Source: Ignelater luminosus (taxonomy: Eukaryota > Arthropoda > Insecta > Coleoptera > Elateridae). From it: a stretch of 64,000 nucleotides of DNA. Positions 31,080 to 43,522 of the stretch are shown here, piece after piece. Every line of letters begins with the position of its first letter. Position 1 is the first letter of the stretch. The notes under the pieces were generated by a model, which was given only the letters and a program-made list of their open reading frames with translations, ran no database searches and was not told where the DNA came from. The DNA is taken from positions 54,105 through 118,104 of the forward strand of contig VTPC01091229.1 of assembly GCA_011009095.1 (NCBI GenBank). The letters run 5' to 3'. Both the position numbers and the translations under genes were made by a program.

Positions 31080-34000
31080 CATAAATTCGAAACAAAACTA
31101 GCAAGAACAACTGACAAAAAAGGTTTTATAGTTTTAGGAAATTTTATAAATATAAATACGTTTATCCTTTCATAATCTTTATAAACATTTAACTTAGAAT
31201 CATCTTTGCAGTTTTGCCTATGAAACTCATAAGTAATTTGTTTTTCTTAGAAAATTGTGAAACTTTATGATGTTTCCACTTCTGTCATTCTTAGAAAAGA
31301 GAAACTTGATACCTTTACGGTATAGAAATTCCACTTTGTCGAAAGATTTATCATTTAAGCTGTCTTGGCTGAAATTATAGATACACTGAAGTTTCTAAGC
31401 AGAGCAACGGGTTCAAAATCGCTTTCAGTCTCATTGAAGTTTTCCCCATAAGCGCTAGCAAAAGTCTTACGCCTGTAGATCTTAAAAATTGACCCTAAAC
31501 TCCTAGTTTATTTGAATAAATTTATCGCATGGTAAAGCAAGAAAATATTACACCTTTCTCTTGAAACATCAAAAGCATTCACTTATGTCCTGCTACGAAA
31601 AGGGGGCTTTGGCATATTCAGCTAGTTAGAATTCACATCCACTATCACATTATTTAGGCTAAACAATTTTGTCCCTTTCAGAAGCTATCAAAGCTACATT
31701 TTCCTCTGAGTAGGGCCAGCGTCTTTTATCTCATTTCAAAAACATCTTTTTTAGACGTATTGTTCGACTACGGAAGTAAAGCAATATTAATACCAATGAC
31801 TTAAGGAATTAAATCAAGGGTCTTACTCCGTTTCCGGTTGCCTAAATTTGAAATGGTCGCCTCAACTGTTACATATCTGTATTACACCTAGACCTAGAGA
31901 AACATGATGTCGAAATTGCGGTTTTTTATTATAACGGTCAGGTCTTCCTGCTTCCTTGGCTGATACCTTAGTCCGCAATCTGCATGGAAGTCCGCTCCTC
32001 TCGTGATTTGGCCAATAAGACGCTTACCGTTTTCTAGCTTCTCTGATTGACGCAATATCGATCAACTAGAAAGTCCGCTCTCTCCCAGGCATTATCAGTC
32101 TTCCTTGTTCTTTGTTTTTAAAGACATTCAAATTTTTATTTATGGATTATTTTAATATAGAATTCCCTACTCAACGGTTCCGTCCACATCACATACGTAA
32201 ATGTACTTTTGATTAGCATTTATTTTTTGCACAGCTATTCTTGTTGTCCGATCTACGTTTCGTTTGGGACCTGTCTTGCTAGCTGCATCGAAGATCCTAA
32301 AGACTTTTTTGCATTCAAAGAGAGATACAACAATACGCGGGAGTAACTACAACCCTTAAATACTATAGCATGACATAAACAAAACCATGAATTGCTAGAT
32401 CTCCTATAACTTGCAAGATACTCACAGATATCACCCAATCAAAATGGTTCCTAGCATACTTTTACAGACACTTTTACTCGACAAATTTTAACTCTCAAAA
32501 AATCTCAACCAGTAAATTTACCTAGTCACTTCCTATGTTTTGCAAATTTGCGTTATAAATGTTATAGTCAGCTTTGGTGAGAGTTCGACGTCCTTGCCGA
32601 GTCAGCAAAAGACGAACGCCAAACTTAAAACTATAAAAAAAGAGAAATGAATTGAAATAAATTGAAGAAGCAACAACCCATCTCTGAAATACGCCCTATC
32701 ATCGCACCATGGGTTTAAAAAGACTATACCAATGAAGACCAGCGATCTATTACACAAATAAAGTTTCGATATTAAACAACAACGATTCGCATTAATACAA
32801 AAAAAATTTGTTAGCATATGATAGTAATTAGTTCAAGAAAAAAAAAACAAAACGGCTGTTAAACTCACCTTTAATAGTTGCCTACGCCCTTTTATATTAT
32901 TAAACATAAAAAACAAAATACACAATACATGACCATATCAAAAATATTGAATTAAGTAAATAAAACAAAAACTAATATTTACCTTACAAATTCATCGCTA
33001 ATTTTAATTTTAATATTTACAAACACAAACGACGCGTAATCACGCTATTTTTAATAAACCAAGAAAAATATTTTTAAAGGTAAAAGCAAAATGTGAAAAG
33101 TTTAATTTAACTTAATGGAAACGATATAAGAAGCAATTGTAGAGATCAAACGACACATTAAGTCTAACTATTTTAGTGACTACAAACTAAACTAATCTCA
33201 AGGGAAACTGACTAAATATTCATGGAAGGATTAACCTTTCAAGAACTCTCAGGAAATGCAGGTCGGCAATTAAAAGGGGTAACCCCTAAAACTCACAAAG
33301 GATAAGAAATTGAAGTTGAGTTTAATGTGGGTAGTTCAAAGCTTTTCATACATAACAGCTAAGAAGAAAATTCCAAAGCACGCGTCTCTTGTTCTTTTGG
33401 TTGGAATTACGAATTAAAAATGTAATTTGAACTGAAAAAGGGATATTTATAGAAAGAGGGAATTTTATTGTGGTTAGGAAATATAATTAAAGTTACTCTT
33501 TTGATGTCATTTGCAATCTTATAAATTTGTATTCGTGTTCTATTAAGTTGAAATTATTAATTTTCAAGAAGGAAAAAACAAAAATAGTACTAGTGAGAAA
33601 TTGCTTTGCCATTCATCATGGCTGTTTTAATAAAACAGAGGAGAACATATTTACAAGGTATTTTACGGTAAAATTGGGAGAAAAAAATTTGGGGCGTAAA
33701 TCGAATCATAAATGGATGAAATAACCTTTCAGTTCACTGTAAAGCAAGGCAAGCAATGATTAAAAGTGAAATAGAATTTTTAACAAACTTTTGTGTTAGT
33801 TTGGCCTAGCACGCCTAGTATACGAACCAAGAGATTTATTACCTCCATCATTGCGTTTGAATAAATGATGAACGTAAAGGCTGACAAATATTTCTAAAGT
33901 AAGATACCAACTGGGACTTCATTTTTAAAGTTTAGAAATTTAATATGAAAGTTGAAATTGTTTTAAAAAAATTAAATACCACTTGGTGTAACAATAACTA

Positions 34001-35699
34001 CTTTGACTATTCATATTGCAATGGGGTAGATTCAAAAATATATTTGGAAGAGTATTTGCATATTATTGTTCTATTACAAACCTTTTTCTGACCTAGTAGT
34101 CCAGATATTAAAAAATGCCAAATGCTTTAGTTATCTATTAAAGAGGGCTCACATGGGCAGCTTCACGTTCTAAAAAAAATGGAAATCAGCGATGAGAATT
34201 TTTAATCCATGAAAAAAGTTTAAATGGAGCAAGCTTTTACAACTACAAATTAATTAATTAGTAAAACGCATACAAGAATGGTTAAAACAATTGAGACCAA
34301 AGTAACATTGAGACTTAGAAGATTAATTCAATACGAACGCGCACATGCTGATCTATCATATGTACCGTTTTTGATTAATTCTCCTGTAGTCTACTTGCAG
34401 TTTATCTCAGGAAAGTTGAGATTAATCCTTTCGCATCAGTGAAGCTGTCATTGATTAGAAGAAATTTTAAATTTTACAAAAAAATCAATTGCACAACACT
34501 TCTGTTAAGAAAGTTTCTTGAAAATGATGTACTTTCGTAATTTATCATTGCCTTCCAAGAGAGAAACGATCGCAAAGATTTAGCCAGGGTTTTAGCCAGG
34601 AATAGAACTCAAGCATAACGTTGTTTGTTAGTAGTTTCTGCTCTAGCTTAACCAAGATACGATTATTTTAAACAACTTGAAATAGTCTCGACAACATGTA
34701 GATGCTATAGATTGTTTCAGAACCGTTAAGGTATAGCTACCCATACCGTATGATTTCATTGTGAAGTAAGAATAAACAAAGCGGGTGAAAAGTAGATTTA
34801 CAATTTGGTGTTAAATTGATTCAAAAGCAAAATCATATTATGCCTTGGTTTACCTGAGAAGATAAACAACGCAACGCCGATTTGAAAACATAAATCAAAA
34901 AAGTACCACCGCTGTATAAAATTGAGAAAAATCCCAGATTCTAAATCAAACATTGTTTTTGAATGTGGCAACACCATTTTACAGATAAATACCTTTAGAT
35001 CTTTAGAATATCTAAGCTAGTTTGATGTGATAATGTTACAAATACAAATACAACAAAAGATTGTAAATTGAAATTTAGACCTGTATGACACTATGAAGAA
35101 TTTTATAAAAATTTAGAAAGAAATTTTTGCCAAATTTCTGTACAAAATTTTTAGTATATTGTTGCAGTCGGCTCTGTATGCAACTTGTACATAATTTTCT
35201 ATAAAATTCTTGACGTGAGCATGCGCGTTTTAGGCATTTTTATACAGCTGTTTTGTTTAACCTTTTGTTCACCTTGTCTCAGCTGATTTCGATGTGCGCA
35301 TAAGTTGCGTGCGCAGTTTCTTGCACAAAATTTCTACATTTTAGAACATGTTCTAAAAAATTTTTGCTCAATCAAATTTCTACAAAAATTTCTATGCAAA
35401 CTCCGTTTGCAACGATAAAAATTTTTTAAAAAGTAATTTCTATGAAATTTATCAGAGTATTTTTCATAGTGTCAAACAGGTCTAAGAAATACGATGGTGT
35501 TTACAAGAATTTATGTACAGGTCAGCTGTTTGTCAGAATTTCAGAATTTTCTGTAGTGCGTGATACATGTATCAGTGCTTAGTTTATCAATTTAACTTTA
35601 CTTTTACGCAGTTTTTAATCTGAAACCCGCAGTGTCAATTACTGATTTTGCTAACATAGCAAAACCCAGTATTAGGAGTTTGCACGACGTGGGAAACAT
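31080..35699. other. Long AT-rich span without confident gene
   Basis: About 4.6 kb without a supported gene. Around 31740-31880 one frame reads FDYGSKAILIP, weakly like a BEL/Pao retrotransposon protease (see findings), but stops are frequent. Short open frames at 32253-32438, 32602-32817 and 33527-33724 have no recognisable domain. Confidence 0.4.
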
Positions 35700-36169
35700 C
35701 TATTGGAAATTAAAAAACTAATACTATAGTGAACAGAAGACTTAGAAAAGCAGGAAGACAACGCGGTCAATGGAAACCAACGAACATAGGAAATAAAAGG
35801 AGACACGCATAATAAAATTAAGAGAGCAGTAAGCGAGAAAACGAGAATGATCAACAAAAAACATAATAAAAATCCACATAAACAACGGCCAAGAAACAAC
35901 AAAACAACAAATTAGCAACAAACAAGCTTCCCCAAACAAATAAGTCAACAACAGATCAAAACCAAAGAAAATGTAAACACTTAGATTGCAGTCTAAAATA
36001 TGAACAACAAAACAACAACGACCAAATGCAAAGACCACCGGACAACGACTTAAGTACCAACAAAGAAGCTTTTTCCAGAAAGCAGGCCCCTAGAAAAAAG
36101 TATGGCCACCCCCATCCCCCATATAGCAAACGAAAAACAAACATATTATTAGAAACTGGAACAAGAAAT

Positions 36170-36719
36170 AACAAATCTCCAAATGAAATAATTATAAGCA
36201 CCCTAAATACACGAACTCTTATATGAGAAGAAAAAGTGATGGAACTAGAAGAAGCACTAAGTTAATTACGATATAATAGGTCTATCAGAAGTAAGAAGAT
36301 ATGGAGAGAAGATTATAGAAAGAAGCAATAATATATTCTACTTTTTTGGGCAAGTTAAAGGCCAAAAAGGTATGGTAAATAAAAAGATCAAAAATCAAAT
36401 TTTCAAGTTTAAAGGGATCACAGATAGAATATCAGTTTTAGAAATCAAGCTAAACAAAAAGGAAAATATAACCATTATACAAATATACGCACTAACCAGT
36501 ACTAGTGAAGCAAAAAAAAAAGATCTTTTTTACGATCTTTTAGAAGAAACTACAACAGAACATAGCGATAAAGGAAAAACAGTAATCGTAATGGGAGATT
36601 TCAACGGTAAAATACGGCAAAGAGAAACAGGGGAAGAACAAATAACAGGACCACACGGAGAAAAGACTGCTATAGTTTGCCGCCAAACAGAGATTAGTAA
36701 TAACAAGCACATTTTTTAA
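36170..36719 (+). pseudogene. RTE-like endonuclease domain (broken)
   Basis: IIISTLNTRTLI near 36185, IIGLSEVRRYGEKII near 36280 (in a different frame) and, in the open frame from 36372, FKGITDRISVLEIKLNKKE and VIVMGDFNGKIRQRETG (about 36585-36620) match the order of the endonuclease of RTE-type LINEs. The GDFN motif carries the metal-binding Asp and Asn. Stops and shifts occur at about 36224, 36265 and 36719. Confidence 0.8.
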
Positions 36720-37100
36720 AAGAAGAAAAGGGAAGAAGTGGACATGGCTAGCTCCTAATGGTGCAAAAAACGAACTAGACTTTATACTCACAAACAACAA
36801 ATAATCAAAAATGCAGAAACACTAAACAACTTTGAATTTGACCGTTTAATAAGAAGAAAAATATAAACCAACAAAAACAAAGAAAGAGCCAAAATATTTA
36901 CAAATAAAATAGGTAATAGAATCAAACAGTTTCAACAAGAACTATGTACAACACTTCCAGACGTAGAATATATAAAGAACCTAGACATACAAAAAACTTA
37001 CAATTAAATAGAGCAAGGAATAATACAGGCAGCAAGGAAAACGAATAATACCACGGAGCATAACACAAGACGAAGTAAAATCACAGCAACAACAAAAGAA

Positions 37101-37559
37101 ATGTTTAAGAAGCGTGAGGAACTTCAGGATATATCACTTTATATAGCATTTATAGATTACACAAAAGCTTTCGATTCGATAGAACATCCATGTACATGGA
37201 AAGCATTAAAAGAACAGGGAGTTGAAACAAGCTATGTAAACATAATCAAGAGTATATATGACAATTCCACCGCCTACATAAGAACCGAAAACAAGGGGCC
37301 TATATTTAAGATCAACAAGGGAGTACGACAAGGGGGCCCCATGTCACCAGTTATATTTAATACCATATTAGAACATGTATTTAGACAATTACAGTGGAAA
37401 AATAAAGGCATAAACATAAAAGGTAAATGGCTATCAAACCTAAGATTTGCCGATGATGTGGTATTATTTGCTTCCAGCAGAAAGATGATGGAAAACATGT
37501 TAAGAGAACTATCAACAAGAGGCATAGAAGTAGGATTAAACATTAACCTTTCAAGATAA
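37101..37559 (+). pseudogene. LINE reverse transcriptase, middle part
   Basis: The open frame of 152 residues shows LYIAFIDYTKAFDSIEH (catalytic Asp of motif A, about 37140-37180), GVRQGGPMSPVIFN (about 37320-37360) and the catalytic LRFADDVVLFASS (about 37440-37475). The thumb start follows and the frame stops right after GLNINLSR. The part N-terminal to motif A and everything after the thumb start are missing. The palm itself is intact. Confidence 0.88.
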
Positions 37560-37561
37560 GA

Positions 37562-38426
37562 TAACAATATTGCCTTTGTTTGTTTACCAAGAAACTCTAC
37601 ACATCTAACACAACCTTTAGATGTGGGGTTTTTTAGAGCATTTAAGACATTGTGGAGGTCAACTTTATGTAGATGGAAGCAGTCACATCCGTCTTATACA
37701 TCAATTGATAAAAAATATTTTGGTCAATTACTAGCTAGCTCTCTAATTGAAATGGATAAAAAAGGAGAAGGTGGTACCTTTGCCATTAAAAAAGATTTAA
37801 TCGCTTCTTTTAAAGCCACTGTAATCGTACCTTTAGATCCAAAACGAGTTTTAAATAAGATTCCAGGAGATGACATTGACAATAATTCTGTTAACAATGT
37901 TTTAGTAAACTACTTACAACAACAAAGATTCACGGCTACACCTTCAAGACGGAACATTAGAAGACAAAGACTTGAAGTAGAGCCAGGTAAAAGTGTAACC
38001 GCTCCTAATGAATCAACTTCAGGAGATGAAACAGGACTACAACTACACGACGATTCTGACAACGAGCTTACTGAAGAAACCGGAGACGAATCTGAATATT
38101 ATTCAGCAAATAAGAATTTAGAAAAAGGAACATATTTGTTGGTTAAAGTACTAGGAGGAAGTAGAAAAAAGACAACATATAGGTATGTTGCAATAATTGA
38201 AGAATCAACAGATGAAGGAATTGTAGTACTGGGTATGAAGTCTGTGAATAGCACACGAAATATATTCGAAGGTGTAAAAAATGACGAATTTATAATTGGA
38301 AATGGTGATATTATAGCTGTTCTTCCAAATCCTGATTTAAAAAACTGTGATGGTGAAGATATTTACACATTCAAAACTAATATTGATGTAAAGAGATATA
38401 ATGTTTCACTGAGTTTCCAATACTGA
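37562..38426 (+). pseudogene. Tigger-like transposase, C-terminal half (open frame, N-terminus lost)
   Basis: From the junction near 37562 the frame reads NNIAFVCLPRNSTHLTQPLD followed by VGFFRAFKTLW, the third-Asp region of pogo/Tigger DDE cores. From there it is open for about 285 codons to TGA at 38424-38426. An internal Met at 37623 exists but lies inside the domain, so it is not a true start. After the core comes an acidic stretch (DDSDNELTEETGDESEYY, about 38045-38100) and a compact tail (YLLVKVLGG, YRYVAIIEES) resembling tails of insect Tigger-like proteins. The DNA-binding domain and the first two catalytic Asp are gone. The long undamaged frame suggests a fairly recent loss. Confidence 0.85.
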
Positions 38427-38727
38427 TTAATATTTGTTTCTGTTAAGATATACGATGTAAGAGTGCCTTTTTTTGTATTACGTAATATGTATTCGTTCTT
38501 TGTCTTAATATAAAGCAAATTTTGTATATAAAAGTCTCTTTTGTAGTAATCAAAAAGCGCTTAAGAATTGATCAATTTCACACTAGTGATCAATTTGACT
38601 CAGACTAGTTCTCAGCAGAATATTTCCTAAACCAAGTAACATATTTAAACCGGGGTCAGATTGATCAATACCCTATCTTTTCTGCAACATTTATGTGTTA
38701 TAAAACAAGCATGATCAAATTCGCCCC
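37562..38727 (+). mobile_element. 3' half of a Tigger/pogo-like transposon
   Basis: The C-terminal half of a DDE transposase is followed by about 300 bp of non-coding DNA. That DNA carries repeated TGATCAA words at 38569, 38587, 38662 and 38712, the last running into AATTCGCCCC. Such clustered motifs commonly mark the subterminal region, so the element probably ends near 38727. The 5' half is absent. Confidence 0.7.
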
Positions 38728-40048
38728 AAACAAGGTATGAAATTGTTCAGTTTCTTTTTCTTCTATGTTGCAAATATTTCGACTTATGTTAATGTTCTGT
38801 GTGTGGAAATCCATTTAAAATACGAAGACAATAGGAATACTAATTTTACATGAAAATTTAACTAACGAGTAAAACTACGGTAACTATTACATATTTCTAA
38901 AGGAGACTGAATGCTCTACAACTTTCTGTCTGACAACTTTTTTGTAAAACATAAGGCTGAGGAGTTAGGACAAGTTTGACGAAAAATGGGAGGCAAAAAA
39001 ACGTTATTCGAAAATTAACGATCTTCGCTGGCGAATATCTCGAAAACTATAACACATAAAAGAAAATAAATATAGACAGTCTGGTAGGAAATTTAATTAT
39101 CTTTTATTTTGTAGAGAATAATTCTTACCGTACGACGCACCATTTCCGAGTTATAAGCAAGAAACCGAAAAGAGAAACCTTTCTAGTGTCTATGAGTGTT
39201 TAGAGTAGATTCCCAGCGATTCTCAACTTTACAGGTTTGTAAATTCTAAATATACTTTTTTGTACGATCTGCATAGTGTCATGGAATATCTTTTTCTGCA
39301 AATAGCATGTCATAGAAATGGATAGAAATATACGTCATTTTTGTTATCAATGATTGAAATTCCCCGTCAGCTACTGAAATTTTCTCAAGAAAAGAATTGT
39401 AACTTTTTGTGTTCATATTATGAGAATGAGAGTCAATATTTGTTACTATTGTTACTATTTGGAGTATGCAAAATAAATTTTACAATATACTTAACGATCA
39501 ACACGGAGTTTATGCATTGGAACAAAGGACCTTATGGTATCAATTACTAGGTTCGTTACTCCAGTGGTATTTAAATGCTCAGCTTTCTTTAAATTATTTT
39601 GGCAACTCGCACAGCTTCCACTTTTATTGCGAGAATTAAGACACGTTTCAATTAATTTTTAGGAAATTTTATTAAACTTGATAATCAATTAGATGCCTAG
39701 TCGAACAATAACCTTTAAGTTTTTAATAAATCAAGTTTTAATTGGATTAATGAAAAAGTAATTAAAAATAATTGATTAATGAGCTTTTGGTTTCTTACAT
39801 TTTTCAAACTTTAAAACAATTTAATTTAATTTTCCATGACAAACCGCATGTAATATTCGATATCATTCATGCAGCAGAATTTGATTAGCTGTAATTGCAG
39901 GCTATCACCGATTCGTTATCTGCTATTGCTGTAATGTCCATAACGTATTTTACAGTGATGCGTGTAAATGGAAACATGAAATACATCAAATGATAAAATG
40001 TTGCTTTGAATTGATGAAGTTTAACAAAAACAGAAAAGAGAAACTTAC
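38728..40048. other. AT-rich sequence without recognisable gene
   Basis: No gene is supported. The part near 38990-39190 has words such as 'cgaaaactataacac' that resemble dispersed insect repeats, but no second copy was located in the window. Confidence 0.4.
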
Positions 40049-40171
40049 CAAAGTATAAATAGCGGCCGTGATGGCTGCGTGTTTGGGATTAAGTAATCGA
40101 CAGCACCCTCTCGCCGCTAGATGATCGTAGGGATGCAGAAGGACTGACTTCATGGCTACAACATTGTAGCT
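40049..40171 (-). CDS. Candidate host-gene exon (123 bp, phase 0 at both ends)
   Basis: On the minus strand, TTTTTATTTCCTTTCCAG precedes the segment and ACTTTG|GTAAGTTT follows, both strong splice sites. The frame is open across exactly 41 codons, starts SYNVVAMKSVLLHPYDHLAA and ends in a hydrophobic HAAITAAIYTL. The exon is clearly richer in G and C than its flanks, as expected under coding constraint. Two readings are possible. It may continue from the exon at 54220-53970, whose phase fits. Alternatively it may be a first coding exon starting at the Met at 40153-40151 in a good context (GCCATGA), giving a short cytoplasmic head with a Cys-Cys pair followed by a membrane segment, as in small tetraspan proteins. 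I cannot name the family. Confidence 0.62.
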
Positions 40172-42042
40172 CTGGAAAGGAAATAAAAATAAAAAATGAG
40201 TACAATAAATAACGTATTCCGTTCGGATAAGGTTCATCATTTTTAATCAGATTTTCCGCATCGTGAAATCGTTGAAACGCAGTCATATTTAACTAAAACT
40301 AAATTTGAATCCAGTATTCCATTTATTGCTGGCTATAATTTCATTAAATCAATTAAACACCATCCTGTGTAATCGTTAGCACTTTAAACTCGTACTGTCA
40401 CATACGAACCATTAAATTACATTACCTTTACATTGTTTGATATTACAAGCACGTCTAACATTGATATCTGATCATACTAATTAACAATTACAGCAGGTGT
40501 TTTAATTAAAAGTGCTTATCACGCCCTCGGTTTAGTACCAAAATCTGAAAATAAATTAACCTCGCCGCCATCACACGCTCTACGACGATTACGGAAAAGT
40601 TACTCGGGATTTTAGGGGTTTACTTCACAATCTGACAAGAATAGGAATTTCACCCTGAAATTTAACACACAGTAAATCTGAAAGAGCAGATACTCCGCAA
40701 ATTAAAATATATCAACGTGAAACTGTGGTGAAATTTTGTTGTTATAACATGAAGCGCGGATGTTAAAATAAAACTTTTTATGATGTAAATTTGTTTTAAA
40801 TAAATTGGAAGTTAACATGTTTCCATTTCAAGGTTTTTATCAAAATTATTTTATTAGAAGTTACTAAAATTTACCCTATCAAATGTAATAATATATTTTC
40901 GCAAATAATTTGCAATTTATCTAAAAACTTTTGAAGGTAAAACAAAATTATTATTTGGAGCTTAACAAACTTTTATACTTTACACTAATTAATTTGGGAT
41001 TATGTTAGACATAATTTAATTTACTTATTTATAATAGCAGATGTGATTAAACTATCTAGGCTCTTATTTTGCTTTCATTTTTTTTTTATTTATTTAACTA
41101 AATGCTATAATTATAATTTGGTAAAACGTTTTGAAACAAAATATAATTTTAATTGAGCTTTATTAAAATAAAAACCATTAAAATTCTCAATTTAAAGCTA
41201 CAAAGAATTTTAGTGATTTAAGAACAAATTGATTCCTTTATGCTTTTTTAATATCATTATGCATAATAATATCATTACTATTAGGTAACTGTACAAAATG
41301 CCTTAGGCTTCTCCACGATTTATTTAATTTAATATACAAATATTTAAACATTATATCTGTCACATCGCTACATGTTTCAACTAATTCAAAAACGAAATAG
41401 AAAACTGTAATATCTTACATTAATATTTGACACTATCAATTCTAAATCTAAATTGTTTCATCTTATATTTTCATGCTGGAGGGGAAATTTTTAATTTACA
41501 AATATTGATTTTATGGTTACACATTATAAAGGTTACATTTTATACTAAAGATATTCGTAAAATTATTAATTTAAAAAACTTAAAATTAAAGTTTTATTCC
41601 TGCATTCTAAGAGTACCCATATCTGAATGTCAGATATCAAGCCATTGTTGGATGACAATTTTTATTTTCACAAAAGAAGAACATCAAGGAGAACTATACT
41701 GGGTGTTCTAGGATAAATTTTTGGATAGATTGTAGTAGAGATTGGCAATCAAAAATTGTTTGATTGACACACTTTAAATTTTGATTTTTGTTATATGTAT
41801 GAGTAGCTATTTCAAACTGTTCATAAGTAGTACAACCCTTTTGAAAATTTGTAGTGGAGTGTGACACAAGTGACATTGGTAAAATGTATGCCCTCTTGTT
41901 AATATATAATTTGTAAAGGCCGAGAAATTACTTTTGTTGCTGTTATTATTCTTTATAGCTTTGAAGTGTTTTTTTGTTCTTGTGTTAATATCTTTAAGTT
42001 TCTCACAATGTATACTGCATTACAAGCTCTACAATTAGGTTT

Positions 42043-42232
42043 ATACAGTGTGTCCAGTTTAAAATGGTAACGGTAATAGATACAAGGTTGGTTAAATGGG
42101 GAAAACGTTTTATATTTATATGCCAATCCATGGTTACATTGACAATTATCTGACCCGTTTCAAAGATACAGGGTGAAAACCAAAAAAGTTCATTTTCTAA
42201 AATCCTGATTTATTTATTTGTTATTACAGATA
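42043..42232 (+). repeat. Dispersed repeat starting ACAGTGTGTC, copy 1
   Basis: Shares ACAGTGTGTC, a GGTAA then AGATACA word, TTGGTTAAATGGG and a TTTCA.AGATA word, in order, with 45600-45800. Confidence 0.55.
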
Positions 42233-43431
42233 AATAAACAATATTTTCAGAAACAAAATAGCGGCTAATGAGGATTTAAAAAACGACTTTGAAAAAATGC
42301 TAGGCCTTCTAGATTTCATGTATTCGTATCCAACTTTTGTTTTTCTTATCGGCGTCATATTGGATTTTTACATTTTTGAAATCGTCATAAAAGGAGCTTT
42401 TCAACCATGTACAATATAACTATGTTTAAAGAGGAGAAAGTACAAGAAAATACAAAATTAAGATTTAACCGTAGTAGACCTTGAAATTTCGTGTAAGTTC
42501 CATGGAGATCTATTGGTAACCAGAGGTGCCCTATTTCATATTATCAATGATTGCTGGGACTGGATTTGTTTCTACGTTTAATTATCATTCTATTCTCTAA
42601 TTTGACTTTACTGCACCTTAACATAATTCCATTTAAAGAGTTTGTCTTGTTATAACGTTTTTGACTATCTATTTTGTTTTTAAATTTTCTTTGAGGTTAC
42701 TCATTAATTTTATTACATAGGATTATTTTGACAGTCTGCAGCTTCCGATCGGAACCCGCTTTTGAAGATGTATGGTAAGATCTTTTACTTCAATGATTAT
42801 TCGAAGCTCGCCTTGATTATCATTTGACTTTACATTATCTTTTTTTTATTTTCAATTTAATTTGACTTACACTCGAATTAATTACAAATCTGTGTTTTTA
42901 AGATTTTTTAAATTAATTAGTAAAGTTTTCTAAACTTCCTATAAATTTTTCAATTCTTTTGTTTTCCTTGAACCTTTTAATACGTAACTTTTGAACGGAT
43001 TTAGATTAATAGCCTAGTGTACCTTAATATAACAATTATCTGCAAGTTTTCTAGCTTATCCTTAGATTTATTCCGTGTCAATATTCAATTTTTCTTTGAA
43101 TTAAATTTTATTTTGTATTCAAGTTAACTTTCTTGTAGTTTAAAAATTTGAGATTTAATTAACGTTATGAATTATAAATTATTAAACTACCTGCGATTCT
43201 GGGTTTAGTATTGTGTTATAAGACGTTGTTCGTATTTTTTATTAGTTAAGGCTTAATAACTTTATCATATTGTAATAAATGATTCTTATTCTTATAAATT
43301 CTAATTTTCATGTTGATTACTAGGTTCATATTAATATAGAAATTATGCTCAATTGATCTTTTTGTTAAAGATTTTTGATTACATAAATCTTATTTATTAC
43401 CAATGTATTGGTGGTTAAAGTTAATCACCTG

Positions 43432-43522
43432 TGTTTTATTGTGAGTATAATCTCCACTTTCCCGCATCTAAAAGCTACCAACTTGAGTTCAGCTAGCCTA
43501 GGATCAAGCGTTCCGGATTTTG
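43432..43522 (+). repeat. Dispersed repeat, copy 2
   Basis: Counterpart of 28811-28899. It shares TGTTTTATTGTG, TCCAC, AAAGCTACC, TGAGTTCAGC and GCCTAGGA in order. Confidence 0.5.

Larger units (their letters stand above)
35700..37559 (+). mobile_element. RTE-like LINE fragment, internally deleted and 3'-truncated
   Basis: Endonuclease (about 36170-36720) and reverse transcriptase (37101-37559) blocks of one LINE type are present in order. The region between them is shortened and broken, and the sequence ends abruptly within reverse transcriptase at about 37559, where a Tigger-like transposase begins. The upstream limit is uncertain because 35700-36170 is A-rich with no clear domain. Confidence 0.75.

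Noticed and set aside
35672..36201. Three overlapping minus-strand hydrophobic frames
   Set aside because: They are shadows of A-rich LINE sequence on the plus strand; the hydrophobic content follows from T-rich codons.
41694..41876. Minus-strand 60-codon frame
   Set aside because: It ends at a GGGTGTTCTAGGATAAATTTT-like repeat edge and has no splice sites or family resemblance.
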